This document shows positions 5,299 through 13,021 of a DNA stretch of 13,021 bases, piece after piece. Both the position numbers and the translations under genes were made by a program. The notes below the pieces were generated by a model. The model saw only the letters and a list, made by a program, of their open reading frames with translations, was not told the origin of the DNA and searched no databases. The stretch's first letter is position 1. Every line of letters starts with the position of its first letter. This DNA comes from Terrimonas_A sp036262095 (GTDB taxonomy: Bacteria; Bacteroidota; Bacteroidia; Chitinophagales; Chitinophagaceae). The stretch covers positions 1 to 13,021 of the forward strand of contig DATAJQ010000089.1 of the NCBI GenBank assembly GCA_036262095.1, in the 5' to 3' direction.

Positions 5299-7689
5299 AT
5301 GTTTAGTACTTATCTAAAAATCGCTTTCCGTAATCTTTGGAAAAACAAAGCTTTTACAGCTATTAACCTGGCTGGTCTTGCAGTAGGGCTCACCTGTTGC
5401 CTGTTAATGGTCCTGTATATTCAGCATGAGCTGAGTTATGATAGGTTCCAGGCAAAAAGCGACCGCATTGTACGTGTTACAATGGACTATAGTTTTAATG
5501 GAGGAGAGCCGCAAAAGACGGTTATGACCAGTACCAAAGTGCTCCCTTCTTTCAAAAGGAATTTTCCTGAAGTGGAAGATGGGGTGAGGATGTCGGGTGG
5601 AAGGTCCGTGCTGGTAAAGTATGAGGATAAGCTATTCAATGAAGCGAAATTCCTGTTTGCTGATTCTACTTTCTTTTCTGTGTTCCCTTCCTTTAAACTG
5701 TTGCAGGGAACGGCCGACCAGGTATTGAAAGCACCGAATATGGTCGTGATCAGTGCCTCTGCTGCGAAGAAATTTTTTGGTAATGATAACCCTGTAGGTA
5801 AAACCCTGCAATTGGGAAGTGCGCAAACAAATTACCAGGTAACCGGCGTATCGGCAGATTGCCCTTCCAATTCACAATTGAAATTTGATTTCCTGGCTTC
5901 ATTTTCCAGTTTAGGGCCGGCACAGGAAGAGACTTATTTTAATGCCAACTTCATTACCTACCTGTTGTTGAAGGATAAATCTTCCATTGCTTCCCTGCAG
6001 GGAAAGATTGAACCTTTCATGAAAAAGGAAATAACCGATAAGGGAACCAAGATCAACTATCACCTGGAGCCTTATACCAGCGTTCATTTGTATTCCCCTT
6101 ATGATGGTTTTGAACCTAACAGTAATATCAGTTATATCTATATCACAGGTGGCATTGCTTTGCTGATACTGATCATTGCCTGCTTCACCTATATCAACCT
6201 GAGCACTGCAAGATCAATGGAGCGGGCAAAAGAAGTAGGTATCCGGAAAGTATCAGGTGCTTTACGCGGGCAGGTGTTCTGGCAGTTCATTGGCGAGTCT
6301 GCATTGATCACATTTGTTGCCCTTTTGCTCAGTTTTGCTTTGGCGGTAATGCTGTTGCCGGCTTTCAATACGCTTGCAGACAGGAAATTGCAATTGGATC
6401 AGCTGTTTCAACCCGGAGTGCTCATCTCCGCCCTTTTAATATTAGCAGGTATATCACTTCTGGCAGGCAGTTATCCTGCATTGATCCTATCCAAATTCCA
6501 GCCGGTGAAAGTATTGAAAGGCGCGTTTAAAAACACAGGTTCGGGCAATTTTCTCCGTAAATCACTTACTGTATTTCAGTTTGCTATCTCTGCCTTCCTG
6601 GTGATTGCCACTTTCGTGATGCAACGCCAGTTGAAATATATACAAACCAGGAAACTTGGCTACGACAGGGATCATGTGCTGGTGATGCCCATGGATTCGA
6701 AGATGAACGACAAATCGGACCTGTTTAAATCAGAATTCAGGACCAATCCCGAAGTACTGGTCGTTTCCAAAGCTTATCAAACGCCGGTAAATATCCTGGG
6801 AGGTTATGCCATGAGCAATTCCCCCAATAATGAGAATTCGATGAGCGTGAAGGCCAACCCTATTGATGAAGATTTTATCAAGGCAAATAGCCTGCAGATC
6901 GTTGCAGGAACAGACCTCACCAGGCAGGACCTGGTAAATGTTTCCAATGAAGATTATACAAAGAACTATTTCCAGTTTGTGCTGAATGAATCTGCAGCAA
7001 AAGCACTTGGCTGGACACCGCAGGAAGCTATCGGCAAAAAAATGTTTCTCGATCTTCAGCGGCCTGGTGAAGTAAAAGCTGTTATCAAAGATTTCCATTT
7101 TGCTTCATTGCATAGTGCCGTTGAACCACTGGTATTATTTCCCGACAACTGGGGAGCTGTGATGATGGTAAAAACAACCGGCAAAAATCTTCCGCAGACC
7201 ATTGCTTTCCTCGGTAAGAAATGGAAAGAACTGGCTCCGCACCGCCCTTTTGAGTATCGGTTCATGGATGAGGACTATAATAAAATGTATGCCGCCGAAA
7301 TGAGGACAGGAAAGGTATTCAGCGTGTTTTCTGCCATTGCGATCCTGCTAGCCTGCCTCGGATTATTTGGACTTTCCGCTTATGCAGTGCAGCAACGTAC
7401 CAAGGAAATAGGTATCCGTAAAGTGCTGGGTGCATCATCAGCAGGAATAACCCTTTTGCTCGCCAACCAGTTTGTACGCCTTGTGGCAATTGCCTTTGTT
7501 ATAGCGGCGCCGGTGGCCTGGATACTGGCGGAAAAATGGCTGCGTGACTTTGTTTATCGTACTGATGTGCCGGTTTCCATCTTTATCATCAGCGGTCTTG
7601 CCATTACAGGTGTGGCATTGTTTACGGTAAGTTTCCAGGCTATCAGGGCAGCCATGTCGAATCCAGTAAAATCATTGAGAACTGAATAA
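5299..7689 (+). CDS. FtsX/MacB-type ABC permease 2
   Basis: A 796-residue paralogue of permease 1 with the same layout: helix 1 at about 20-42 after the amphipathic start YLKIAFRNLWKNKAFT, a periplasmic domain to about 277, helices near 278-299, 331-353 and 373-395, then helix 422-440, a second periplasmic domain (about 445-670) and three closing helices (about 673-697, 724-743 and 758-778). Coupling motifs are EVGIRKVSGA (312-321) and EIGIRKVLGAS (703-713); the tail is NPVKSLRTE. The first periplasmic domain ends with EPYTSVHLYSP (257-267), closer to permease 1 than to 3 and 4, while the C-terminus (FVYRTDV, SFQAIRAAMSNP) matches permease 3. It comes after the widest gap in the array, which holds a hairpin, so it could be expressed at a different level from permease 1. 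No frameshifts or lost motifs. Confidence 0.93.
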   Translation: MFSTYLKIAFRNLWKNKAFTAINLAGLAVGLTCCLLMVLYIQHELSYDRFQAKSDRIVRVTMDYSFNGGEPQKTVMTSTKVLPSFKRNFPEVEDGVRMSGGRSVLVKYEDKLFNEAKFLFADSTFFSVFPSFKLLQGTADQVLKAPNMVVISASAAKKFFGNDNPVGKTLQLGSAQTNYQVTGVSADCPSNSQLKFDFLASFSSLGPAQEETYFNANFITYLLLKDKSSIASLQGKIEPFMKKEITDKGTKINYHLEPYTSVHLYSPYDGFEPNSNISYIYITGGIALLILIIACFTYINLSTARSMERAKEVGIRKVSGALRGQVFWQFIGESALITFVALLLSFALAVMLLPAFNTLADRKLQLDQLFQPGVLISALLILAGISLLAGSYPALILSKFQPVKVLKGAFKNTGSGNFLRKSLTVFQFAISAFLVIATFVMQRQLKYIQTRKLGYDRDHVLVMPMDSKMNDKSDLFKSEFRTNPEVLVVSKAYQTPVNILGGYAMSNSPNNENSMSVKANPIDEDFIKANSLQIVAGTDLTRQDLVNVSNEDYTKNYFQFVLNESAAKALGWTPQEAIGKKMFLDLQRPGEVKAVIKDFHFASLHSAVEPLVLFPDNWGAVMMVKTTGKNLPQTIAFLGKKWKELAPHRPFEYRFMDEDYNKMYAAEMRTGKVFSVFSAIAILLACLGLFGLSAYAVQQRTKEIGIRKVLGASSAGITLLLANQFVRLVAIAFVIAAPVAWILAEKWLRDFVYRTDVPVSIFIISGLAITGVALFTVSFQAIRAAMSNPVKSLRTE
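7411..7436 (+). repeat. 26-base perfect direct repeat, copy 1 (in permease 2)
   Basis: Bases 7411-7436, encoding GIRKVLGAS up to the first base pair of the last serine codon, are identical to 12156-12181 in permease 4. Permeases 1 and 3 encode nearly the same peptide here with several synonymous and conservative differences. A perfect 26-base match between otherwise diverged genes may come from gene conversion, or from shared codon preference over a conserved motif. Confidence 0.6.
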
Positions 7690-7712
7690 GCTCATATCGT
7701 TAAAATATAGCT

Positions 7713-10067
7713 ATGATCAAAACCTATTTCAAGATCGCTTACAGGAACCTGCTGCGAAGCAAAGGATTTTCTTTTATTAATATCCTGGGCCTGACCATTG
7801 GTATGGCCGGCGCAATGCTGATCATGCTTTGGATACAGAATGAACTGAGTTATGACAAGTTTCATGAAAAGAAAGACCGCCTTTATGAAGTTTGGAACCG
7901 TGACAAATTTGATGGTAAACTGCAATGCTGGAACACTACTGCTCAGATAGTGGGTCCAACACTGAAAAAAGATTATCCGGAAGTGGAAGATATATCCCGT
8001 TTCAGCAATGCTGATAATATCCTCCTGAGTGTAGGTGATAAAAAGCTGAACACAATGGGATCCATGGTTGACCCTGCTTTCCTGCGCATGTTCAGCTTCC
8101 CATTAAAGGAAGGGGACGCGACCACTGCTTTGAATGGCTCTTATTCTGTAGTACTGACCGAAAAGCTTGCCCATAAAATATTCGGCGATGAACCGGCAAT
8201 GGGTAAAGTGGTCAGGTTTAATAATGAAGATAATTTTACGGTCACGGGTATATTAAAAGACCTTCCGAATAACACACAGTTCAAATTTGAGTATCTCGCT
8301 CCCTGGGACTACATGGTAAAAAAAGGCTGGGCAGATGACTATTGGGAAAATAATTCAACCAGTAATTATGTGTTGCTGAAGCCGGGTGCTTCCCCCGAAA
8401 CGGTAAATAATAAGATCAGGAATATTGTAATAGAACATACTGGCAAGAAACAAAAAACAGAAGTATTCCTTCACCCGGCGGAAAAATGGCGCTTGTATTC
8501 CAGGTTTGAAAATGGTGTGATAGCAGGAGGAAGGATCGATATTGTAAAGATATTCGGCATCACAGCGGCATTCATTCTCCTGATCGCCTGTATCAATTTC
8601 ATGAATCTCAGCACGGCCCGCAGCGAAAAAAGAGCCAGGGAAGTAGGGATCAGAAAAGTAGCAGGGGCCAGAAAGTACTCGTTGGTGGTCCAGTTCCTGG
8701 CTGAATCGATCATGCTTTCCCTTATTGCAGCAGTAATTGCATTGGTGATTGTGAACCTTTCATTGCCTGCCTTCAACAAGATGACGGATAAAGAACTTTT
8801 CATTCAATGGGATAATGTTTATTTCTGGCTGGTATTTGCTTCCTTCACCTTGTTCACAGGTATCATTGCCGGCAGTTATCCCGCATTCTTCCTTTCATCT
8901 TTCAAGCCTATTAAAGTACTGAAGGGGACGTTCAAATCGGCCAATGCCCTGGTAGCTCCGAGAAAGGTGTTGGTAGTATTGCAGTTCACTTTTGCCATTC
9001 AACTGATCATTGCAACGATCGTGGTACAGCGCCAGTTGAAATATGCGATGAAACGTGATAGCGGTTATAAAAAAGACAACCTGTTGTATGTTTCCTTCCA
9101 GGGTGATATTGAAAAGAATTACCCTCTTATCAAGAGCAATCTTCTTTCAAAAGGTATTGCCAGCCATGTAGTGAAAAGCAGCTCTGCTTTAACAGAGCAT
9201 TGGAGTGATAGCTGGGATTTCGAATGGCAGGGTAAGGACCCGAATAATAAAATAGACGTGATTCGCTTCAGCAGTGATAAAGACCTGATGAAAACGACCG
9301 GCATGCAACTGGTTTCCGGCCGCGATCTTGACCTGGAGCAATATCCTACTGACTCATCAGCCTGCCTGATCAATGAAACTGCGGCAAAAGCCATGGGTTT
9401 CAAAGACCCGATCGGTCAGATCATAAAAGATGATGGCTTCGCCATGCATGTAGTAGGAGTGGTCAAAGACTTTATACTGGAATCCCCTTACCAGCCTGTG
9501 CAGGCGATGGTGATCGGGCCACGCTGGTTCAATGGTATGCATATTAAATTAAGTGACTGGAAACCTGTAGCGGAAAACCTGGAAGCAGCCGCAACCATAT
9601 TCAAGCAGTATAATAGTGAATATCCATTCGAGTACAGGTTTATTGATGAATCGTATGCCCGCAAGTTCAATAATGAGAAAAAGACATCCCAACTGGCTGG
9701 CCTTTTCGCCGCACTCACCATTTTTATTTCCTGCCTTGGCTTGTTTGGCCTGGCTGCTTATATGGCAGAAAACCGTATAAAAGAAATAGGTGTGAGAAAA
9801 GTACTGGGCGCATCTGTACCGCGTATTGCGGGTTTGCTGTCAAAAGATTTTATCAAACTGGTGATCATCGCTATTCTTATTGCTTCACCTGCATCCTGGA
9901 TGGCCATGAATATGTGGTTGAAAAATTTTTCTTACCGCACCGATATAAGCTGGTGGATATTTCCTGTTACGGGTGCTGCAGCTATACTGATCGCTTTACT
10001 TACAGTAAGCTCGCAAGCCATCAGAGCAGCAATGACTAACCCGATCAAAAGTTTACGAACCGAATAA
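7713..10067 (+). CDS. FtsX/MacB-type ABC permease 3
   Basis: A 784-residue paralogue with helix 1 at about 20-42, first periplasmic domain to about 277, helices near 278-299, 329-352 and 369-392, helix 417-437 opening the second half, a second periplasmic domain to about 655, and final helices near 661-684, 713-732 and 745-767. Coupling motifs are EVGIRKVAGAR (310-320) and EIGVRKVLGAS (691-701); the tail is NPIKSLRTE. The end of its first periplasmic domain, HPAEKWRLYSRF (254-265) followed by GGRIDIV, is shared in form with permease 4 and absent from 1 and 2. It also shares YPFEYRFID (637-645) with permease 4, but its C-terminal SYRTDIS and SQAIRAAM segments match permease 2. It follows permease 2 after 23 bases and is probably co-transcribed and translationally close. 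Intact; substrate unknown. Confidence 0.93.
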   Translation: MIKTYFKIAYRNLLRSKGFSFINILGLTIGMAGAMLIMLWIQNELSYDKFHEKKDRLYEVWNRDKFDGKLQCWNTTAQIVGPTLKKDYPEVEDISRFSNADNILLSVGDKKLNTMGSMVDPAFLRMFSFPLKEGDATTALNGSYSVVLTEKLAHKIFGDEPAMGKVVRFNNEDNFTVTGILKDLPNNTQFKFEYLAPWDYMVKKGWADDYWENNSTSNYVLLKPGASPETVNNKIRNIVIEHTGKKQKTEVFLHPAEKWRLYSRFENGVIAGGRIDIVKIFGITAAFILLIACINFMNLSTARSEKRAREVGIRKVAGARKYSLVVQFLAESIMLSLIAAVIALVIVNLSLPAFNKMTDKELFIQWDNVYFWLVFASFTLFTGIIAGSYPAFFLSSFKPIKVLKGTFKSANALVAPRKVLVVLQFTFAIQLIIATIVVQRQLKYAMKRDSGYKKDNLLYVSFQGDIEKNYPLIKSNLLSKGIASHVVKSSSALTEHWSDSWDFEWQGKDPNNKIDVIRFSSDKDLMKTTGMQLVSGRDLDLEQYPTDSSACLINETAAKAMGFKDPIGQIIKDDGFAMHVVGVVKDFILESPYQPVQAMVIGPRWFNGMHIKLSDWKPVAENLEAAATIFKQYNSEYPFEYRFIDESYARKFNNEKKTSQLAGLFAALTIFISCLGLFGLAAYMAENRIKEIGVRKVLGASVPRIAGLLSKDFIKLVIIAILIASPASWMAMNMWLKNFSYRTDISWWIFPVTGAAAILIALLTVSSQAIRAAMTNPIKSLRTE

Positions 10068-10076
10068 ATCTTATTT

Positions 10077-12434
10077 ATGATTAAAAATTATCTGAAGGTA
10101 GCCTGGCGAAACCTTTTACGGAACAAAACTTTTTCATTGATCAATGTATCCGGACTTACAATTGGCATGGCCTGTACCATGCTGATCGCCCTATGGGTGT
10201 ATAATGAAAAGAACTGGGATCATTACAATAAGAACTACGATAATATCTATCATATATTCAGCAACCGGAATTTCAATGGAGAAATATCCACTGGTCCTGA
10301 TATGATGTATCCGCTGGCAAAAGCGACTAAAGAGACCATACCGGAGATCACGCATTCTGCTATTGTCAGTTTCCCCGGAAATGTTTTGCTGGCAAATGGA
10401 GATAAGCGACTGAATAAAAGCACGCTGACTGTTTCACCTGAATTCTTTGATATTTTTTCTTTTGACTTTATCAAAGGCAATGCTGCTGCTTTGCAGGATC
10501 CCGATGCTATCGTTGTCACAGAGAGTACTGCCAAATCGCTTTTCGGCGAAACAGATGTGATAGGCCAGTCTGTGAGGGTCAACAATTACCGAAATGCAAT
10601 AGTAAAAGCAGTGGTGAAAGATGTACCACGCAATTCCACTATTCAGTTTGAGGGACTCATCCCTTTTAATCCTTCTACACCTGAGATAAAACAGGCGGAG
10701 AGCGATTGGGTGAATTGCAACAACCGGATCATTGTCAGCACCAAACCAGGAACAAATATCGCCGGGCTTGAAACCAAAGTACTGGATCTGATCAAGAAGC
10801 GGAGTGGCGATGAAAATCCAACTACACGCGGGTCTGTGATATTGCATCCCATGAGCAAATGGAGATTGTATGAAGAATTCCGTGGCGGTAAAAATGTAGG
10901 TGGCCGTATACAATACGTAAACCTGTTTACCTGGGTGGCTGTTGTGATCCTGATCATTGCCTGTGTGAATTTTATGAATCTTTCAACGGCACGTTCAGAG
11001 AAAAGAGCAAAAGAGGTAGGCATCCGGAAAACACTGGGCTCTGAAAGAAAACAACTTGTTTGGCAATTCCTTTCAGAATCAGTACTGCTCGCTATCATAT
11101 CTTTCTTACTAGCCGTGGCTTTGGTGTATGCAGTAGTTCCTGCTTTCCGTCAGTTATTAAATATTGATGTTGTTATACCTTATCAGGAGCCTTTGCTTTG
11201 GGGTATCGCGCTGGGCATTATCCTGCTCACCGGCATCTTTGCAGGCGGCTATCCGGCATTTTATTTATCCGGATTTATGCCGGTAAAGGTTTTGAAAGGA
11301 ACAATATTGCAGGGAAAGCAAGCGGTATTGCCGAGGAAAATACTGGTCACCTCTCAATTCATTGCTTCCATTATTCTCATTTCAGCCACGCTGATCATTT
11401 ATCAGCAATTGCAGCATGTAAAGAAAAGGGATATCGGATATGACACGAATAATCTTATCCAGCTTAACTCTTCCCGTGACCTGAATACGAATTTTGAAGC
11501 ATTCCGGAATGATCTTCAACAGGCGGGTATCTCATCTTCCGTTGTGCGCACTTCCAGCCCATTGACCACTATTCTTTGGTTTACTTCCGGTATTCAATGG
11601 CCTGGTGCAGCAGCGAACAGCGAATTGATCGTTGGTTTCCTGTTTGCTGATAAGGACTTCGCCAAAACCCTGAATGCAAAAATGATCGAAGGCCGTGATT
11701 TCCGCCAGGGGGATAGCAATTCCGTTATTTTCAATAAGGAAGCTATCCGGTTGATGAATATCAGTTCACCAATCGGGAAGCAGATCAACTGGGCTGGTAA
11801 ACAAAGAACCATCGTTGGAGTAGTGGATAATATGGTGATGACCTCACCTTATGCAGCAGCTTCACCTATGATGATATGTTATGATGACAGGCGTTCCAGC
11901 TTTACCAATATCCGCCTCACGGAAAAGACTGACCTGCGAAAGGCATTGGCAACAATCGAAAGCATTCATAAAAAATACAGTCCTGAGTATCCGTTTGAAT
12001 ACAGGTTCATTGATGATGAATTCAATCAGAAGTTCCTGAATGAGCAATTGATCGGCAAACTGGCGGTGATCTTTGCCGGTCTTTCCATATTTGTATGCTG
12101 CCTGGGATTGTTTGGGCTGGTATCCTTCACTATTGAAAGAAGAACAAAGGAGATCGGTATCCGTAAAGTGCTGGGTGCATCTGTGCAACAGGTGCTGATG
12201 CTGATGTCAAAAGAATTCCTGCTGCTGGTAGCGCTGGCTTTCCTGGTTGCAATCCCTGCTGCATGGTGGGCTATGAATGAATGGCTGAAGAATTTTAATT
12301 ACCGCATCAATATTGGCATCGGTGTGTTCCTGGTGGTGGGTATCATTACACTGTTGATCGCATTGATAACAGTAGGATTGAATGCGTCGGCAGCCGCTTT
12401 GCGAAGCCCGGTAAAAACATTGCGTTCAGAATAA
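10077..12434 (+). CDS. FtsX/MacB-type ABC permease 4
   Basis: A 785-residue paralogue starting only nine bases after permease 3. Helix 1 is at about 20-42, the first periplasmic domain runs to about 280, helices lie near 282-302, 332-354 and 373-396, the second half opens with a helix at 421-441, and the closing helices are near 662-685, 714-733 and 747-767. Coupling motifs are EVGIRKTLGSE (313-323) and EIGIRKVLGAS (692-702). Differences from its neighbours: the first loop reads KNWDHY (45-50) where permeases 1-3 have SYD[KR]F; the GVVKDF motif of the second periplasmic domain in permeases 1 and 3 is GVVDNM (581-586); the tail is SPVKTLRSE rather than NP-. It shares HPMSKWRLYEEF (257-268) with permease 3 but NFNYRINIG (739-747) with permease 1. 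The gene is intact, so the substitutions look like divergence rather than decay. Confidence 0.93.
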   Translation: MIKNYLKVAWRNLLRNKTFSLINVSGLTIGMACTMLIALWVYNEKNWDHYNKNYDNIYHIFSNRNFNGEISTGPDMMYPLAKATKETIPEITHSAIVSFPGNVLLANGDKRLNKSTLTVSPEFFDIFSFDFIKGNAAALQDPDAIVVTESTAKSLFGETDVIGQSVRVNNYRNAIVKAVVKDVPRNSTIQFEGLIPFNPSTPEIKQAESDWVNCNNRIIVSTKPGTNIAGLETKVLDLIKKRSGDENPTTRGSVILHPMSKWRLYEEFRGGKNVGGRIQYVNLFTWVAVVILIIACVNFMNLSTARSEKRAKEVGIRKTLGSERKQLVWQFLSESVLLAIISFLLAVALVYAVVPAFRQLLNIDVVIPYQEPLLWGIALGIILLTGIFAGGYPAFYLSGFMPVKVLKGTILQGKQAVLPRKILVTSQFIASIILISATLIIYQQLQHVKKRDIGYDTNNLIQLNSSRDLNTNFEAFRNDLQQAGISSSVVRTSSPLTTILWFTSGIQWPGAAANSELIVGFLFADKDFAKTLNAKMIEGRDFRQGDSNSVIFNKEAIRLMNISSPIGKQINWAGKQRTIVGVVDNMVMTSPYAAASPMMICYDDRRSSFTNIRLTEKTDLRKALATIESIHKKYSPEYPFEYRFIDDEFNQKFLNEQLIGKLAVIFAGLSIFVCCLGLFGLVSFTIERRTKEIGIRKVLGASVQQVLMLMSKEFLLLVALAFLVAIPAAWWAMNEWLKNFNYRINIGIGVFLVVGIITLLIALITVGLNASAAALRSPVKTLRSE
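12156..12181 (+). repeat. 26-base perfect direct repeat, copy 2 (in permease 4)
   Basis: Identical to 7411-7436 in permease 2, at the homologous second coupling motif (GIRKVLGAS). The flanking bases differ on both sides (C versus A before, C versus A after). Recombination between the two copies would delete permease 3 and leave a chimeric permease in frame. Confidence 0.6.
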
Positions 12435-12443
12435 ATATTTATT

Positions 12444-13021
12444 ATGCTAAGAAATTACCTGAAGATCGCTCTTCGCAGCCTTGCCAGGCGCAGGTTGTTT
12501 TCTGCTATCAATATTCTAGGTCTTGCAGTGGGACTCGCGTTTTCCTTGCTGATCGGCGTGTATATCATTAAAGAGAAGCAGGTGAATGCTGATATCAGGA
12601 ATGTAGACAGGCAGTACTTGGTGAAGAGCGAATGGAAGGTAAAGGAAATGGGGCTTGAGATCACCACTGTGGCACCGCTTCCCAAAACCATAAAGGAAGA
12701 GTACCCGCACCTGGTGAAAAATTATTACCGCTTCAACCCGGTAACCAACGTTGTGTCAGCAGGGGATAAACATTTTAAGGAAGATATTGCCATCTGCGAT
12801 ACCACGCTTGTTTCCATGTATGGCTTTCCTTTATTGTACGGCCAGCCAGGCAAAGCCTTTAAGGATGATAATTCAGCTGTAATAACAGAAGTGCTGGCGC
12901 AGAAACTATTCGGCCGGAAAGATGTGATCAATGAAAGGATCAGCATTGCCACTACTACCGGAGAAAAACAGGATTACCTGGTTACTGCCGTACTGAAAGA
13001 CGTGTCGAAGAATACTGTGAC
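12444..13021 (+). CDS. FtsX/MacB-type ABC permease 5, N-terminal part (runs off the right edge)
   Basis: From the ATG at 12444 the frame is open for 192 codons to the window edge. It begins MLRNYLKIALRSLARRRLFS, the same amphipathic start as the other permeases, followed by helix 1 (about 20-42, NILGLAVGLAFSLLIGVYII). The visible part of the first periplasmic domain has the family landmarks: ITTVAPLPKTIKEEYP (73-88), MYGFPLLYGQPGKAF (125-139), AVITEVLAQKLFG (145-157) and AVLKDVSKNT (182-191). It is more divergent than permeases 1-4: after helix 1 it reads KEKQVNADIRNVDRQY (43-58) in place of NE-SYDKF-, and the segment before the MYGFPLLYG landmark is several residues shorter. The gap to permease 4 is nine bases, so it belongs to the same operon. 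Whether the rest is intact cannot be seen. Confidence 0.88.
   Translation, partial: MLRNYLKIALRSLARRRLFSAINILGLAVGLAFSLLIGVYIIKEKQVNADIRNVDRQYLVKSEWKVKEMGLEITTVAPLPKTIKEEYPHLVKNYYRFNPVTNVVSAGDKHFKEDIAICDTTLVSMYGFPLLYGQPGKAFKDDNSAVITEVLAQKLFGRKDVINERISIATTTGEKQDYLVTAVLKDVSKNTV

Noticed and set aside
10434..11098. Minus-strand open frames of about 150 residues inside permease 4
   Set aside because: Both lie fully within an intact conserved coding region and overlap one another; no start context or motif supports them.
11198..11443. Plus-strand 81-residue frame inside permease 4
   Set aside because: Out-of-frame shadow: the overlapping permease frame is intact and encodes family motifs such as GGYPAFYLSGF.
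1..13021. CRISPR array, tRNA/rRNA genes, insertion sequences or attachment sites
   Set aside because: No regularly spaced repeats, no clover-leaf or rRNA-like sequence, no transposase or integrase frame, and no terminal repeats were seen; coding sequence fills nearly the whole window.

Overview
The window looks like a chromosomal segment of a Bacteroidota bacterium, most likely of the Chitinophagaceae or a close relative. The basis is moderate GC, translation starts without Shine-Dalgarno sequences, an NtrC-class receiver with the LLDMNF...NTGNEG signature, and a tandem array of roughly 790-residue FtsX/MacB-type permeases, a pattern common in that phylum. Taxonomy is inferred from sequence character only.

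Layout. Positions 1-209 (minus strand) hold the N-terminal receiver domain of a response regulator that runs off the left edge. A 318-base divergent intergenic region (210-527) follows, with several inverted repeats and a weak sigma-54-like element. From 528 to the right edge everything reads on the plus strand as one apparent operon: a periplasmic adaptor/membrane fusion protein (528-1781, GTG start), a small putative secreted protein of unknown function (1837-2043) whose 3' end lies in a palindromic, T7-ended structure, a stand-alone MacB/LolD-type ABC ATPase (2074-2751), four complete paralogous eight-helix permeases (2787-5207, 5299-7689, 7713-10067, 10077-12434) and the start of a fifth (12444 to the edge). 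Gaps shrink along the operon: 35, 91, 23, 9 and 9 bases before successive permeases.

How it may work. The ATPase would power an inner-membrane permease, and the adaptor would link it across the periplasm to an outer-membrane channel that is not encoded here, a tripartite efflux layout like MacAB-TolC. The unusual part is stoichiometry: one ATPase and one adaptor for at least five permeases. The permeases keep nearly the same cytoplasmic elements (two E-[VI]-G-[IV]-R-K motifs and a C-terminal P-[VI]-K-[ST]-L-R-[ST]-E tail) but have divergent periplasmic domains, which suggests several permeases sharing one ATPase. The divergent regulator is probably the operon's controller. Substrates cannot be read from the sequence.

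I saw no RNA genes, mobile elements, CRISPR arrays or broken genes. The most worthwhile targets are the permease array logic, the small protein with its overlapping RNA structure, and signs of sequence exchange among the permeases.
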